Below, piece by piece: positions 24,770-32,296 of a stretch of 33,660 nucleotides of DNA. The notes beneath the pieces are model-generated. The model was given only the letters and a program-made list of their open reading frames with translations. It had not been told where the DNA came from and searched no databases. Position 1 is the stretch's first letter, and the number at the start of each line of letters is the position of its first letter. The stretch is taken from contig JASJDZ010000023.1 in NCBI GenBank assembly GCA_030065575.1, forward strand, positions 1 through 33,660, given 5' to 3'. The translations under genes were made by a program, and so were the position numbers. This DNA is from Acidimicrobiia bacterium (GTDB taxonomy: Bacteria > Actinomycetota > Acidimicrobiia > Spongiisociales > UBA5794).

Positions 24770-25987
24770 CTAGGCCCGCTGCAGCCAGTCCCGCAGCGCC
24801 TCCGACCAAAGAACCACGGCGCCACCGGCTTCGGCTCCTTCTCTCACTTCGCGATCACTGGAAATGACAACTGCCTCGTCCAGCTCCTCAGCCATGGCGA
24901 CGATCTCTTCGTCGGCGATCAAGTCCTTCTCCGCAAAGCGAACCTCCACTCCCCTCTGGGCGGAGCGGGCAATCCTCTCCCCGGGCAGTGTCGAGTCGTA
25001 AACGACAACTAGCCGATGCGGTGAAGTGGCCGCAGCCCGGAGCCGCTGCAGCGCGTCAACCATGGCACGTCGGGAAGCACCCGACGTGAAGTCGTCACGG
25101 TTGATATGGAACTGGGCGTTGTAGCCATCGACCACGACGACAACGGGGCGATCGAGACCCAGGAGCCAGCGGATTGCGTCCGACGAGTCGGGGCGCACCC
25201 CCGCCTCCAGGCTCAGCGACGGTGGCTCCGTCGGGCCCTCCGGTTCCGCAAGCTGCGGGCTGCGCCCGTAGGCCGCCGTTTGCAGGTCCAGCAGCCTGGC
25301 AAGCTTGACCGGATCCGACGGAACCGACCGGGAAGTCTGGCTTCCCGCCGGCGTATCAAGTCGAAGCCGGCGAGCCCGGGCCAGGCGAGTGCGAAGGCCA
25401 TCGAACGAGTCCTGCAACTCCCGGTGCTCGACCTCGACTTGCTCGAGCCGCTGTTCGAGATGACGAGCCTCAGCACGGGCTCGCGCCAACTCGGTTGCGG
25501 CCGCAGTGTGCCGAGCCTCGAGTGAGCGACGCACCGCAGCCGCCGCTTCCTTCGCCTTCTTCTTCTCCCTCGCCAGCTTCTTCTTGAGCTCCGCGGTCTT
25601 GTCACCCGCCGACCGCACCTTGCCCTCAGCCTCCTCGACGTCCCGCCGCAATTGGTCGATTGCCGCCTCCTCCTGCCGGTTCGACTCCTCCTGCACCATC
25701 TCAGCCAGCGTGAGCCACCAGCCGTCGGGGCGCTGCAGGAACAGGGAGGACGCGCTCGCAGGATCTCCCTCCCAATCCTCCGTCGTCTTGGCTCGGAGCC
25801 ACTCGTTTCGGTCGAGTTCGGCCAGCAGGCTGGCGGAAAGTGGTGGGGGTAGCCGACCCCCGGAGTAGGCCGCCACCTTGCGCACCGAGGCAGGAATCTC
25901 GGGCGGATCGAGATCGCGCAGCACCGCTCTCGCAGCAGCTACAGCGTCGCTGAGCAGGGATAGCCAGATACCGCGAAAACCACTCAT
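24770..25987 (-). CDS. NYN-domain protein with central coiled coil
   Basis: A 405-residue protein in three parts: an N-terminal helical region (1-95), a long coiled coil rich in Glu, Lys, Arg and Ala (about 100-205), and a C-terminal NYN/YacP-like (DUF901) domain. The domain has PIN-like acidic residues, with Asp in VVVVVDGYNAQ at about 286 and Asp in VVISSDREV at about 374. Proteins of this layout are common in Actinobacteria and are presumed to be RNA nucleases or RNA binders. The ATG at 25987 follows AAGATGGGG. Its promoter region is shared with the ilvB leader promoter in the opposite direction. Confidence 0.85.
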   Translation of the reverse strand: MSGFRGIWLSLLSDAVAAARAVLRDLDPPEIPASVRKVAAYSGGRLPPPLSASLLAELDRNEWLRAKTTEDWEGDPASASSLFLQRPDGWWLTLAEMVQEESNRQEEAAIDQLRRDVEEAEGKVRSAGDKTAELKKKLAREKKKAKEAAAAVRRSLEARHTAAATELARARAEARHLEQRLEQVEVEHRELQDSFDGLRTRLARARRLRLDTPAGSQTSRSVPSDPVKLARLLDLQTAAYGRSPQLAEPEGPTEPPSLSLEAGVRPDSSDAIRWLLGLDRPVVVVVDGYNAQFHINRDDFTSGASRRAMVDALQRLRAAATSPHRLVVVYDSTLPGERIARSAQRGVEVRFAEKDLIADEEIVAMAEELDEAVVISSDREVREGAEAGGAVVLWSEALRDWLQRA

Positions 25988-26046
25988 GGCCCCATCTTGG
26001 CGCGTCGATAGAGAAGATCAGGTGATTGTGCCTGGCGACGCTTGAC

Positions 26047-26074
26047 TTGACAGCAGAATCGTGACTGGCATACT
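26047..26074 (+). promoter_or_regulatory. Promoter of the ilvBNC-leuAB operon
   Basis: A perfect TTGACA at 26047-26052, then 16 bases, then CATACT (26069-26074) as the -10. The predicted start of transcription is near 26081, about 20 bases before the leader peptide ATG. The -35 is exact; the -10 register is uncertain by one or two bases. Confidence 0.6.
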
Positions 26075-26099
26075 CGCACCTCAATTCAGAAAGCAACAC

Positions 26100-26138
26100 A
26101 TGCAGACGACCAACGACAACCTGGTACTTATCGATTAG
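26100..26138 (+). CDS. ilvB leader peptide (attenuator)
   Basis: A 12-residue open frame, [12 protein letters not shown], with four branched-chain amino acid codons in a row: CTG GTA CTT ATC at 26121-26132. GTA and CTT are uncommon in such a GC-rich genome, which would make ribosomes pause there. AGAAAG lies 6 bases upstream as a weak ribosome site. The TAG stop forms the foot of the following hairpin, and an intrinsic terminator comes 37 bases later. This is the plan of a translation-sensing attenuator that responds to leucine, valine and isoleucine supply. Similar ilvB leaders are known in other Actinobacteria. Confidence 0.8.
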   Translation: MQTTNDNLVLID

Positions 26139-26171
26139 GCGCAGACGTCGCCAGACGTCACCGTGCGCCTA
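26136..26171 (+). promoter_or_regulatory. Leader hairpin beginning at the leader stop codon
   Basis: TAGGCGCA (26136-26143) is the exact reverse complement of TGCGCCTA (26164-26171). Inside it GACGTC (26144-26149) pairs with a second GACGTC (26154-26159) around a GCCA loop, leaving ACCG bulged. The result is one long stem of 14 pairs. A ribosome at the leader stop would prevent it; a ribosome stalled on the Leu/Val/Ile codons would leave it mostly free. It does not overlap the terminator stem, so its exact role (pause site or part of a switch) is open. Confidence 0.65.
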
Positions 26172-26174
26172 CCA

Positions 26175-26196
26175 CCCTCCAGCCGGAGGGTTTTTT
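26175..26196 (+). terminator. Intrinsic terminator of the ilvB attenuator
   Basis: CCCTCC (26175-26180), loop AGCC, GGAGGG (26185-26190), followed directly by six T (26191-26196). This is a textbook Rho-independent terminator. It stands between the leader peptide and ilvB, 38 bases before the ilvB ATG, so it must be overcome for the operon to be expressed. Confidence 0.85.
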
Positions 26197-26233
26197 CATA
26201 TCTCGAGCAACCAACCGGGCCCAGGAGGCCGAC

Positions 26234-27952
26234 ATGGGTGAAACACTCACCGGAGCACAAGCATTGATCAGATCCCTCGAGCACGAGGGTGTAGACGTAG
26301 TCTTCGGCATGCCCGGTGGAGCGATCCTCCCGGCATACGACCCCCTGCTGGATAGCCCGATCCGTCACGTACTCGTTCGTCACGAACAGGGTGCCGGCCA
26401 TATGGCCTCTGGATACGCTCATGCCACCGGACGAGTTGGAGTTGCCATCGTCACCTCCGGGCCGGCTGCAACCAACCTCATCACGCCGCTGCAGGATGCC
26501 TTCATGGACTCGATTCCGGTGGTAGCCATCACGGGACAGGTCGCCCAATCGAACATCGGTCTCGATGCCTTCCAGGAGGCTCACACCTGGGGCATCTCAG
26601 CCCCGGTCACCAAGCACAACTACCTGATCACCGACGTTGAAGAGATCCCGGACGTCATTCGTGAGGCTTTCCACCTAGCTGCCACTGGTCGGCCCGGTCC
26701 GGTACTCGTTGATATCCCCAAGGACCTGCTGGTGGACTCGATGACCTGGCATCGGCCCGGCGAGATCAACCTCCCCGGTTACAAGCCGAGTGTCAAAGGG
26801 CACCCCAAGCAGGTGCAGGCAGCCGTCGACATGATCCACGAATCCAAGCAACCGGTCCTGTACGCCGGTGGCGGCGTCATCCGCGCCAATGCCGCCGATC
26901 GACTTCGCAGGCTGGCCGAGGTTGCCAACCTGCCGACCGTGACCACGCTGATGGGGCGGGGCGCGATCCCCGACTCACATCCGCTGGCACTTGGCATGCC
27001 CGGCATGCATGGCAACTACACGGCAATCACGTCGATGCAGCAGTCCGATCTGCTCATTGCCATCGGCGCCCGCTTCGATGACCGGGTAACCGGGAAGGTC
27101 GATGCCTTCGCTCCGAACGCCAAAGTCATCCACGTCGACGTCGATCCGGCTGAGATCAGCAAGGTGCGGCACGCCGATATCCCGATTGTTGGTGACGCCG
27201 GAGCCGTGCTCGAACAGCTCATCTTTGCCATGGAGCACTTCCTCGACACCAAGCCGGCTCCCGCCCGCGAGCCGTGGTTCGCGACGATCCGGGAGTGGCA
27301 GGAGAAGTACCCGCTCCGCTACGACCAGGACCCCGATGGCCCGATCCAACAGCAGTACGTCATTCAGGAGTTGCATCGCATCACGAGCGGCGACGCCATC
27401 GTCGTTGCCGGCGTCGGACAGCACCAGATGTGGACCTCACAGTTCTGGGGTTTTGAGAAGCCCAACACCTGGATCAACTCTGGCGGCCTCGGCACGATGG
27501 GCTACGCCATCCCCGCCGCGATCGGCGCAAAGGCCGGAGCCCCCGACGAGTTGGTCGTAGCGTTCGACGGAGACGGCTCCTTCCAGATGACGATGCAGGA
27601 GTTGGTCACCGCATCGACTGAGGGCATCAATGTCAAGATCATGGTCCTCAACAACCAGTGGCTCGGCATGGTGAAGCAGTGGCAGAAGCTCTTCTACGAC
27701 GAGCGTTACAGCTCGACCGATCTGAGCGGTGGCGTCCCCGACTTCGTCGGTCTCGCCGAGGCGATGGGCTGCGCCGGATTGCGGGCGGAGAAGCCCGCCG
27801 ATGTTGGCCCGGTCATCGAAAAGGCCCTTGCCATCAATGACCGACCGGTTGTGGTCGAGTTTGCGTGCGACCCCGATGCCATGGTGTTCCCGATGGTGCC
27901 TGCCGGAGGCTCCAATGACGATGTCGTGCTGGGACCGGAGGATCTGACATGA
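26234..27952 (+). CDS. ilvB: Acetolactate synthase, large catalytic subunit
   Basis: A 572-residue ThDP enzyme that joins two pyruvates to acetolactate, or pyruvate and 2-ketobutyrate to acetohydroxybutyrate, first common step of valine, leucine and isoleucine synthesis. The catalytic Glu51 is in [13 protein letters not shown]-region text ([18 protein letters not shown]) is in the middle; the ThDP motif GDGS to NN runs about 445-475. [10 protein letters not shown] near 475-485 is typical of the anabolic enzyme. CAGGAGG lies 5 bases before the ATG. The gene overlaps ilvN by 4 bases (ATGA) and follows the attenuator. Confidence 0.97.
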   Translation: MGETLTGAQALIRSLEHEGVDVVFGMPGGAILPAYDPLLDSPIRHVLVRHEQGAGHMASGYAHATGRVGVAIVTSGPAATNLITPLQDAFMDSIPVVAITGQVAQSNIGLDAFQEAHTWGISAPVTKHNYLITDVEEIPDVIREAFHLAATGRPGPVLVDIPKDLLVDSMTWHRPGEINLPGYKPSVKGHPKQVQAAVDMIHESKQPVLYAGGGVIRANAADRLRRLAEVANLPTVTTLMGRGAIPDSHPLALGMPGMHGNYTAITSMQQSDLLIAIGARFDDRVTGKVDAFAPNAKVIHVDVDPAEISKVRHADIPIVGDAGAVLEQLIFAMEHFLDTKPAPAREPWFATIREWQEKYPLRYDQDPDGPIQQQYVIQELHRITSGDAIVVAGVGQHQMWTSQFWGFEKPNTWINSGGLGTMGYAIPAAIGAKAGAPDELVVAFDGDGSFQMTMQELVTASTEGINVKIMVLNNQWLGMVKQWQKLFYDERYSSTDLSGGVPDFVGLAEAMGCAGLRAEKPADVGPVIEKALAINDRPVVVEFACDPDAMVFPMVPAGGSNDDVVLGPEDLT

Positions 27953-28476
27953 GGGCGACCAACATCACTCAGCACGTGATCACCGTTCTCGTTGAGGACA
28001 AGCCGGGCGTTCTCGCCAGGATCTCAGCGATGTTTGCCCGACGCGGGTTCAACATCCACTCCCTGGCAGTCGGCCCGACTGCCGACCCCAATCTCTCCCG
28101 GATGACGGTTGTTGCCGACGGCCCGGAGATGGAGCAGATCATCAAGCAGCTCTACAAGCTGGTCAACACGGTGAAGGTGACCGAGCACGCCCCCGGTGCC
28201 GCGGTAGAGCGGGAGATCATGCTGGTCAGGGTCAACGCCGAGCCGAAGCGTCGCGGCGAGATCCTCGACGCCGCCGGCATCTTCGGAGCCCGGGCAGTAG
28301 ATGTCGGCAAGGTGACCATCACTTTCGAGCTCTCCGGTGAACCCGGGCAGCTCAGCGACTTCTTGGAGTTGGTGAAGCCGTATGGCATTGTCGACCTCGT
28401 CAAGTCGGGACGCATCGCCCTCGCTCGCGACCCGAAGTCCAAGAACGGGCGCCGCGCCGAGCTGCGTTCCGCATAG
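27949..28476 (+). CDS. ilvN: Acetolactate synthase, small regulatory subunit
   Basis: A 175-residue regulatory subunit. An ACT domain at about 6-78 ([28 protein letters not shown] and the [18 protein letters not shown] region) binds valine and gives feedback inhibition. A second domain follows ([31 protein letters not shown]). Length matches the common 160-175-residue form. The ATG overlaps the ilvB stop (ATGA), which fits equal production of both subunits. The C-terminal ten residues are basic ([13 protein letters not shown]). Confidence 0.96.
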   Translation: MRATNITQHVITVLVEDKPGVLARISAMFARRGFNIHSLAVGPTADPNLSRMTVVADGPEMEQIIKQLYKLVNTVKVTEHAPGAAVEREIMLVRVNAEPKRRGEILDAAGIFGARAVDVGKVTITFELSGEPGQLSDFLELVKPYGIVDLVKSGRIALARDPKSKNGRRAELRSA

Positions 28477-28490
28477 GAGAGGACACCCGG

Positions 28491-29507
28491 ATGAGTGCCA
28501 CCATGTATTACGAGGACGACGCAAACCCGTCTCTGGTTGCAGCACGCAAGGTTGCCGTGCTCGGCTTCGGTAGCCAGGGGCACGCCCATGCGCTGAACCT
28601 GAAGGACTCGGGCGTCGAGGTGGCCGTCGGCCTCCGCCCCGGCTCACGCCGGGAGTCGACCGCAACCGATGCCGGCCTGACGGTGATGACACCGGCGGCA
28701 GCAGCCGAATGGGCCGACCTCATCATGACGCTGGTGCCCGATCAGTACCAGCAGGAGCTGTACAACGAGGCAATCGCCCCCAACCTCAATGAGGGTGATG
28801 CGCTCTTCTTCGCCCACGGTTTCAATATCCACTTTGGCTACGTCGCTCCCCCGGCGACAATCGACGTGGCCATGGTCGCCCCCAAGGGGCCCGGTCATCT
28901 GGTCCGCCGCCAGTACGAGTCCGGGAGCGGAGTTCCCGCCCTGGTCGCCGTCCACCAGGACGCAACCGGGAGCGCCAAGGATCTGGCTCTCTCCTACGCC
29001 CACGGCATAGGGGCAACCCGGGCGGGCGTCATCGAGACCACGTTCAAGGCAGAGACCGAGACCGACCTCTTTGGTGAGCAAGTGATCCTCTGCGGTGGCA
29101 TCGACGAAATGATCCGTGCTGCCTTCGAGACGCTGACCGAGGCGGGCTACGAGCCGGAGATGGCCTACTTCGAGGTCCTCCACGAGCTGAAGCTCATCGT
29201 CGACCTGCTGTTCGAGGGCGGTCTGTCCTGGATGCGCTACTCGGTTTCCGACACCGCAGAGTACGGCGATGTCACCCGGGGCCCGCGGATCGTCACCGAG
29301 GACACACGCGCCACCATGCGGGACATCCTCTCCGAGATCCAATCGGGAGCGTTCGCCCGGGAATGGATGGCGGAGGTTGCAGAAGGAACGCCGAATCTGC
29401 TTGCGTCGCGGCGCGCAGTGGCCGATCACGAGGTTGAGAGGGTGGGCCGAAGCCTGCGCAATATGATGCCCTTCCTCGTTGCCAAGACACCGGAAGATGA
29501 CCAATGA
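28491..29507 (+). CDS. ilvC: Ketol-acid reductoisomerase, class I
   Basis: A 338-residue class I (short form) enzyme that rearranges and reduces acetolactate to 2,3-dihydroxyisovalerate with NADPH and magnesium. The GFGSQG nucleotide motif is at 25-30, and the loop [10 protein letters not shown] with Arg and Ser after the second strand favours NADPH. His109 ([10 protein letters not shown]) and the metal ligands Asp192 and Glu196 (ETDLFGEQ) are in place. GGAGAGGA lies before the ATG. The TGA stop overlaps the ATG of the leuA leader peptide (AATGAC at 29503-29508). Confidence 0.97.
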   Translation: MSATMYYEDDANPSLVAARKVAVLGFGSQGHAHALNLKDSGVEVAVGLRPGSRRESTATDAGLTVMTPAAAAEWADLIMTLVPDQYQQELYNEAIAPNLNEGDALFFAHGFNIHFGYVAPPATIDVAMVAPKGPGHLVRRQYESGSGVPALVAVHQDATGSAKDLALSYAHGIGATRAGVIETTFKAETETDLFGEQVILCGGIDEMIRAAFETLTEAGYEPEMAYFEVLHELKLIVDLLFEGGLSWMRYSVSDTAEYGDVTRGPRIVTEDTRATMRDILSEIQSGAFAREWMAEVAEGTPNLLASRRAVADHEVERVGRSLRNMMPFLVAKTPEDDQ

Positions 29508-29554
29508 CGACGATGACGACATGGAGCCTCCGGTCCGGCCTGGGCCTTAGGTAG
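29504..29554 (+). CDS. leuA leader peptide, overlapping the ilvC stop
   Basis: A 16-residue open frame, [16 protein letters not shown], with three Leu codons (CTC, CTG, CTT) near its end. Its ATG overlaps the ilvC stop as ATGA, and GGAAG lies 7 bases upstream, so ribosomes finishing ilvC could enter it directly. The TAG stop touches the start of a 12-pair hairpin. The layout suggests leucine-sensing control of leuA inside the operon. Leucine leaders before leuA are described in other Actinobacteria; the direct coupling to ilvC is the local peculiarity. A second ATG at 29513 could also be used. Confidence 0.72.
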   Translation: MTTMTTWSLRSGLGLR

Positions 29555-29585
29555 CCGGGCAACCGTCCCCTGCGGTTGACCCGGC
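29554..29585 (+). promoter_or_regulatory. Hairpin between the leuA leader peptide and leuA
   Basis: GCCGGG (29554-29559) pairs with CCCGGC (29580-29585), and the inner CAACCG (29560-29565) with CGGTTG (29573-29578); only A29579 bulges and the loop has 7 bases. No T-run follows, so it is not a standard intrinsic terminator. It may act as a pause site, a Rho-linked switch or part of a larger fold reaching the leuA ribosome site (AGGAG at 29612-29616). Confidence 0.65.
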
Positions 29586-29625
29586 CACTCTCCAGCCGAC
29601 CCACCGCGTACAGGAGCCCAACACC

Positions 29626-31167
29626 ATGCCTACTTCCGACAAACTGATCATCTTCGACACCACCCTCCGCGATGGCGAGCAAGCCCCCGGCATCGCACTG
29701 TCCCCCGACGACAAAGTAGCCATCGCCCATCAACTGGCTCGGCTCAAAGTGGATGTAATCGAGGCCGGGTTCGCCGCGTCTTCCCCCGGTGACCACCTGG
29801 CCGTCTCCCGAATTGCCCGCGAAGTAGAAGGGCCGGTCATTGCCAGCCTCGCCCGAACCCATCCCGACGACATCGATGCCGCGGCCGATGCACTCCAGGC
29901 CGCAGATAGGAAGCGGATTCATGTCTTCATCTCCACATCGCAGATCCATCGTGAGGAGATGCTGCGCATGTCGGAGGACGACGTTCTCAACGCCATTACC
30001 GAATCGGTAGCCAGGGCACGCCGCTACGCCGACGACGTCGAATTCTCACCGCAGGACGCCACCCGCACCCATCCCGATTTTGTGATCGAGAGTTGTCGCC
30101 GTGCCGTCGCCGCGGGGGCAACAACCATCAACATCCCCGACACGGTCGGCTACGCAATACCCTCGGACTTCGTGGCCCTCATGTCGCGGGTCTACGACGA
30201 GGTGCGGGGCGGCAACGAGGACGTCATCATCTCAACGCATTGCCACAACGACCTGGGCCTGGCCGTGGCGAACTCGCTGTCCGCAATCCAGGCCGGGGCC
30301 CGTCAGATCGAGGGAGCAATAAACGGGCTGGGCGAACGGGCCGGGAACACATCCACCGAAGAGATCATCATGGCGGTGAAGACCCGCCAGGATTACTTCG
30401 GTGTCGAGGTCGGCGCCGACACCACTGAGATCTTCGACACCTCCCGACTGGTATCGAGGCTCACCGGCTACCCGATCCAGTACAACAAGGCGATCGTGGG
30501 TCGAAACGCCTTCGCCCACGAGTCGGGCATACATCAGCACGGTGTTCTGCGCAACCGCGAGACCTACGAAATCATGGATCCGGAGTCCATCGGGCACGCA
30601 TCAGCCATCGTCCTGGGCAAGCATTCCGGGCGCGCCGCGTTCGCCGATGCGCTGGAGAAGATGGACATCCAGCTCGAAGATGACGACTTCAAGACCGCAT
30701 TCGATCGATTCAAGGAGCTGGCCGATCGCAAAGGGGAGATCTCTGAGGAAGGGATCCGTGCCATCGTCACCGAGAAGACCAGCGTTGCCCCCGATCTGGC
30801 CGAGTTGGTGGGCATTCACGTGTCCGGCGGCAACCGGGAGGTTCCGGTGGCGACGGTCACGTTGCGACGCAACGGCGACATCATTGAGTCATCCTCAGAC
30901 GGGGATGGCATGGTCAATGCCGCCTTTGCTGCGCTCCGCGAGGTCTTCGACGTGCCCGCCATCCTCCTCGACTATCGAGTGAGTCCGCTCACTTCCGGAG
31001 CCGACGCCATGGCGGAGGTCAATGTGATCATTCAGGTAGGCCCGGAGACATACTCGGGTCGCGGTGTCTCTACCGACGTTGTCGAAGGCTCAGCTCGAGC
31101 CTTCACCGCGGCGCTGAACAAGGCTGCTGTCGATAGGCGGGCAGTGACGCCCGAAGGAGCGGAATAG
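29626..31167 (+). CDS. leuA: 2-isopropylmalate synthase (short LeuA type)
   Basis: A 513-residue enzyme that condenses acetyl-CoA with 2-ketoisovalerate, the committed step to leucine. The TIM barrel has [13 protein letters not shown] at 10-22 (Asp11, Arg15), metal ligands His205 and His207 in STHCHNDLG, Asn241 in RAGNTSTEE, and [11 protein letters not shown] near 300. The C-terminal LeuA dimerisation and leucine-sensing domain spans about 390-500. Length and motifs fit the Escherichia coli-like form rather than the longer (about 600-residue) form of Mycobacterium and Corynebacterium. AGGAG lies 9 bases before the ATG. Citramalate synthase is a less likely alternative given leuB next door. 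Confidence 0.93.
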   Translation: MPTSDKLIIFDTTLRDGEQAPGIALSPDDKVAIAHQLARLKVDVIEAGFAASSPGDHLAVSRIAREVEGPVIASLARTHPDDIDAAADALQAADRKRIHVFISTSQIHREEMLRMSEDDVLNAITESVARARRYADDVEFSPQDATRTHPDFVIESCRRAVAAGATTINIPDTVGYAIPSDFVALMSRVYDEVRGGNEDVIISTHCHNDLGLAVANSLSAIQAGARQIEGAINGLGERAGNTSTEEIIMAVKTRQDYFGVEVGADTTEIFDTSRLVSRLTGYPIQYNKAIVGRNAFAHESGIHQHGVLRNRETYEIMDPESIGHASAIVLGKHSGRAAFADALEKMDIQLEDDDFKTAFDRFKELADRKGEISEEGIRAIVTEKTSVAPDLAELVGIHVSGGNREVPVATVTLRRNGDIIESSSDGDGMVNAAFAALREVFDVPAILLDYRVSPLTSGADAMAEVNVIIQVGPETYSGRGVSTDVVEGSARAFTAALNKAAVDRRAVTPEGAE

Positions 31168-31169
31168 CC

Positions 31170-32246
31170 TTGCGCGCATCTTTCGTTCTTCTTCCCGGCG
31201 ACGGGATCGGCCCCGAGGTGACCGCCGGTGCTCACAAGGTGCTGCGAGCCGTGGCCCGCACCTACGGCCACGACTTCGAGTTCGACTGGAGGCCGGTTGG
31301 TGGCATCGCCATCGATGAGTTCGGCGATCCACTTCCCCTGTCGACACTCGAGGCCTGCCGGAGTGCCGACGCCATCATCCTGGGAGCGGTGGGAGGACCG
31401 AAGTGGGATGATCCCGATGCCAAGACCCGCCCCGAGGCCGGGCTCCTTGCGCTTCGCAAAGAGCTGGATCTATTCGCCAACCTCCGGCCCATCACTGCCC
31501 ATCGTCAGTTGATCGACGCGTCCCCGCTGCGGCGCGACTTGATCGAAGGAGTCGACATCCTGTTCTTCCGGGAACTGACCGGTGGCATATACTTCGGGGA
31601 TTCGTCACTGAGCGAAGACGGGCGCGTTGCGCAGTCGGTGATGGAGTACTCGGTGGGAGAGATCGAACGCATCGTCCGCATGGCTGCCGGCGCCGCCCGC
31701 GAACGTCGAAACCGGCTCTCCTCTGTAGACAAGGCCAATGTGCTCGAGGTGTCGCGCCTATGGCGCCGGGTTGCCGCCCGGGTCATGAGTGAGGAGTTCC
31801 CCGATGTCGACTACGAGGTGGTGCTCGTCGATGCCATGGCCATGCACTTGATCTCGCGACCGAGAGACTTCGACGTGGTCGTCACCGGCAACCTGTTCGG
31901 CGACATTCTCACCGACGAAGGATCGATGTTGCCGGGCTCGCTGGGCATGCTCCCCTCAGCCTCGCTCGGCGAAGAGCAACCCGGCCTTTACGAGCCGATC
32001 CATGGGTCGGCGCCCGACATCGCCGGTCAAGATCTGGCCAATCCGCTGGCCACGATCCTCGCCGCCGCAATGGCACTCCGCCACTCGGTCGGGCTGGCCG
32101 ACGAGGCTGCGGCTGTTGAGCGAGCGGTGGACAGTGTGCTCGACTCTGGAATGCGGACGAAGGACATCGCGGCCGGCGGCAAATTCTTCGGCACTGAAGC
32201 TATGGGAGACGCGGTGGCCGAAGCTGTGGCTGGTTCGGCCGCCTAG
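31170..32246 (+). CDS. leuB: 3-isopropylmalate dehydrogenase
   Basis: A 358-residue enzyme that oxidises and decarboxylates 3-isopropylmalate to 2-ketoisocaproate with NAD. Key parts are [11 protein letters not shown] at 7-17, ELTGGIYFG near 137, the substrate and metal region VDAMAMHLI and [10 protein letters not shown], and the NAD motif [14 protein letters not shown] near 275. The TTG start is 2 bases after the leuA stop, with AAGGAG about 11 bases upstream. It ends the visible operon; leuC and leuD, which make its substrate, must be elsewhere. Confidence 0.95.
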   Translation: MRASFVLLPGDGIGPEVTAGAHKVLRAVARTYGHDFEFDWRPVGGIAIDEFGDPLPLSTLEACRSADAIILGAVGGPKWDDPDAKTRPEAGLLALRKELDLFANLRPITAHRQLIDASPLRRDLIEGVDILFFRELTGGIYFGDSSLSEDGRVAQSVMEYSVGEIERIVRMAAGAARERRNRLSSVDKANVLEVSRLWRRVAARVMSEEFPDVDYEVVLVDAMAMHLISRPRDFDVVVTGNLFGDILTDEGSMLPGSLGMLPSASLGEEQPGLYEPIHGSAPDIAGQDLANPLATILAAAMALRHSVGLADEAAAVERAVDSVLDSGMRTKDIAAGGKFFGTEAMGDAVAEAVAGSAA

Positions 32247-32270
32247 GCCAAAGCCGCAGTGTCGTAGTAG

Positions 32271-32283
32271 CGGTGTCGCACCG
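32271..32283 (+). terminator. Short hairpin after leuB (weak)
   Basis: CGGTG, loop TCG, CACCG: a 5-bp stem 24 bases after the leuB stop, in the 50-base gap before the peptidase gene. No T-run. It may mark the end of the ilv-leu transcript, but the support is slight. Confidence 0.25.
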
Positions 32284-32284
32284 A

Positions 32285-32290
32285 TATCCT
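32285..32290 (+). promoter_or_regulatory. Possible -10 box for a leaderless peptidase transcript
   Basis: TATCCT ends 6 bases before the peptidase ATG at 32297, with no Shine-Dalgarno sequence between. The spacing equals that of the phosphatase gene at 6836. No convincing -35 is seen. Confidence 0.35.
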
Positions 32291-32296
32291 GCCGGT

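Noticed and set aside
26136-26196. T-box or metabolite riboswitch before ilvB
   Set aside because: No T-box sequence or known riboswitch core; the short frame with Leu/Val/Ile codons explains the region better.
28024-28692. Minus-strand open frame opposite ilvN and the start of ilvC
   Set aside because: Shadow of two well-supported genes; spans their junction without a domain.
28644-29522. Minus-strand open frame of 292 codons opposite ilvC
   Set aside because: It mirrors ilvC codon periodicity and has no recognisable fold.
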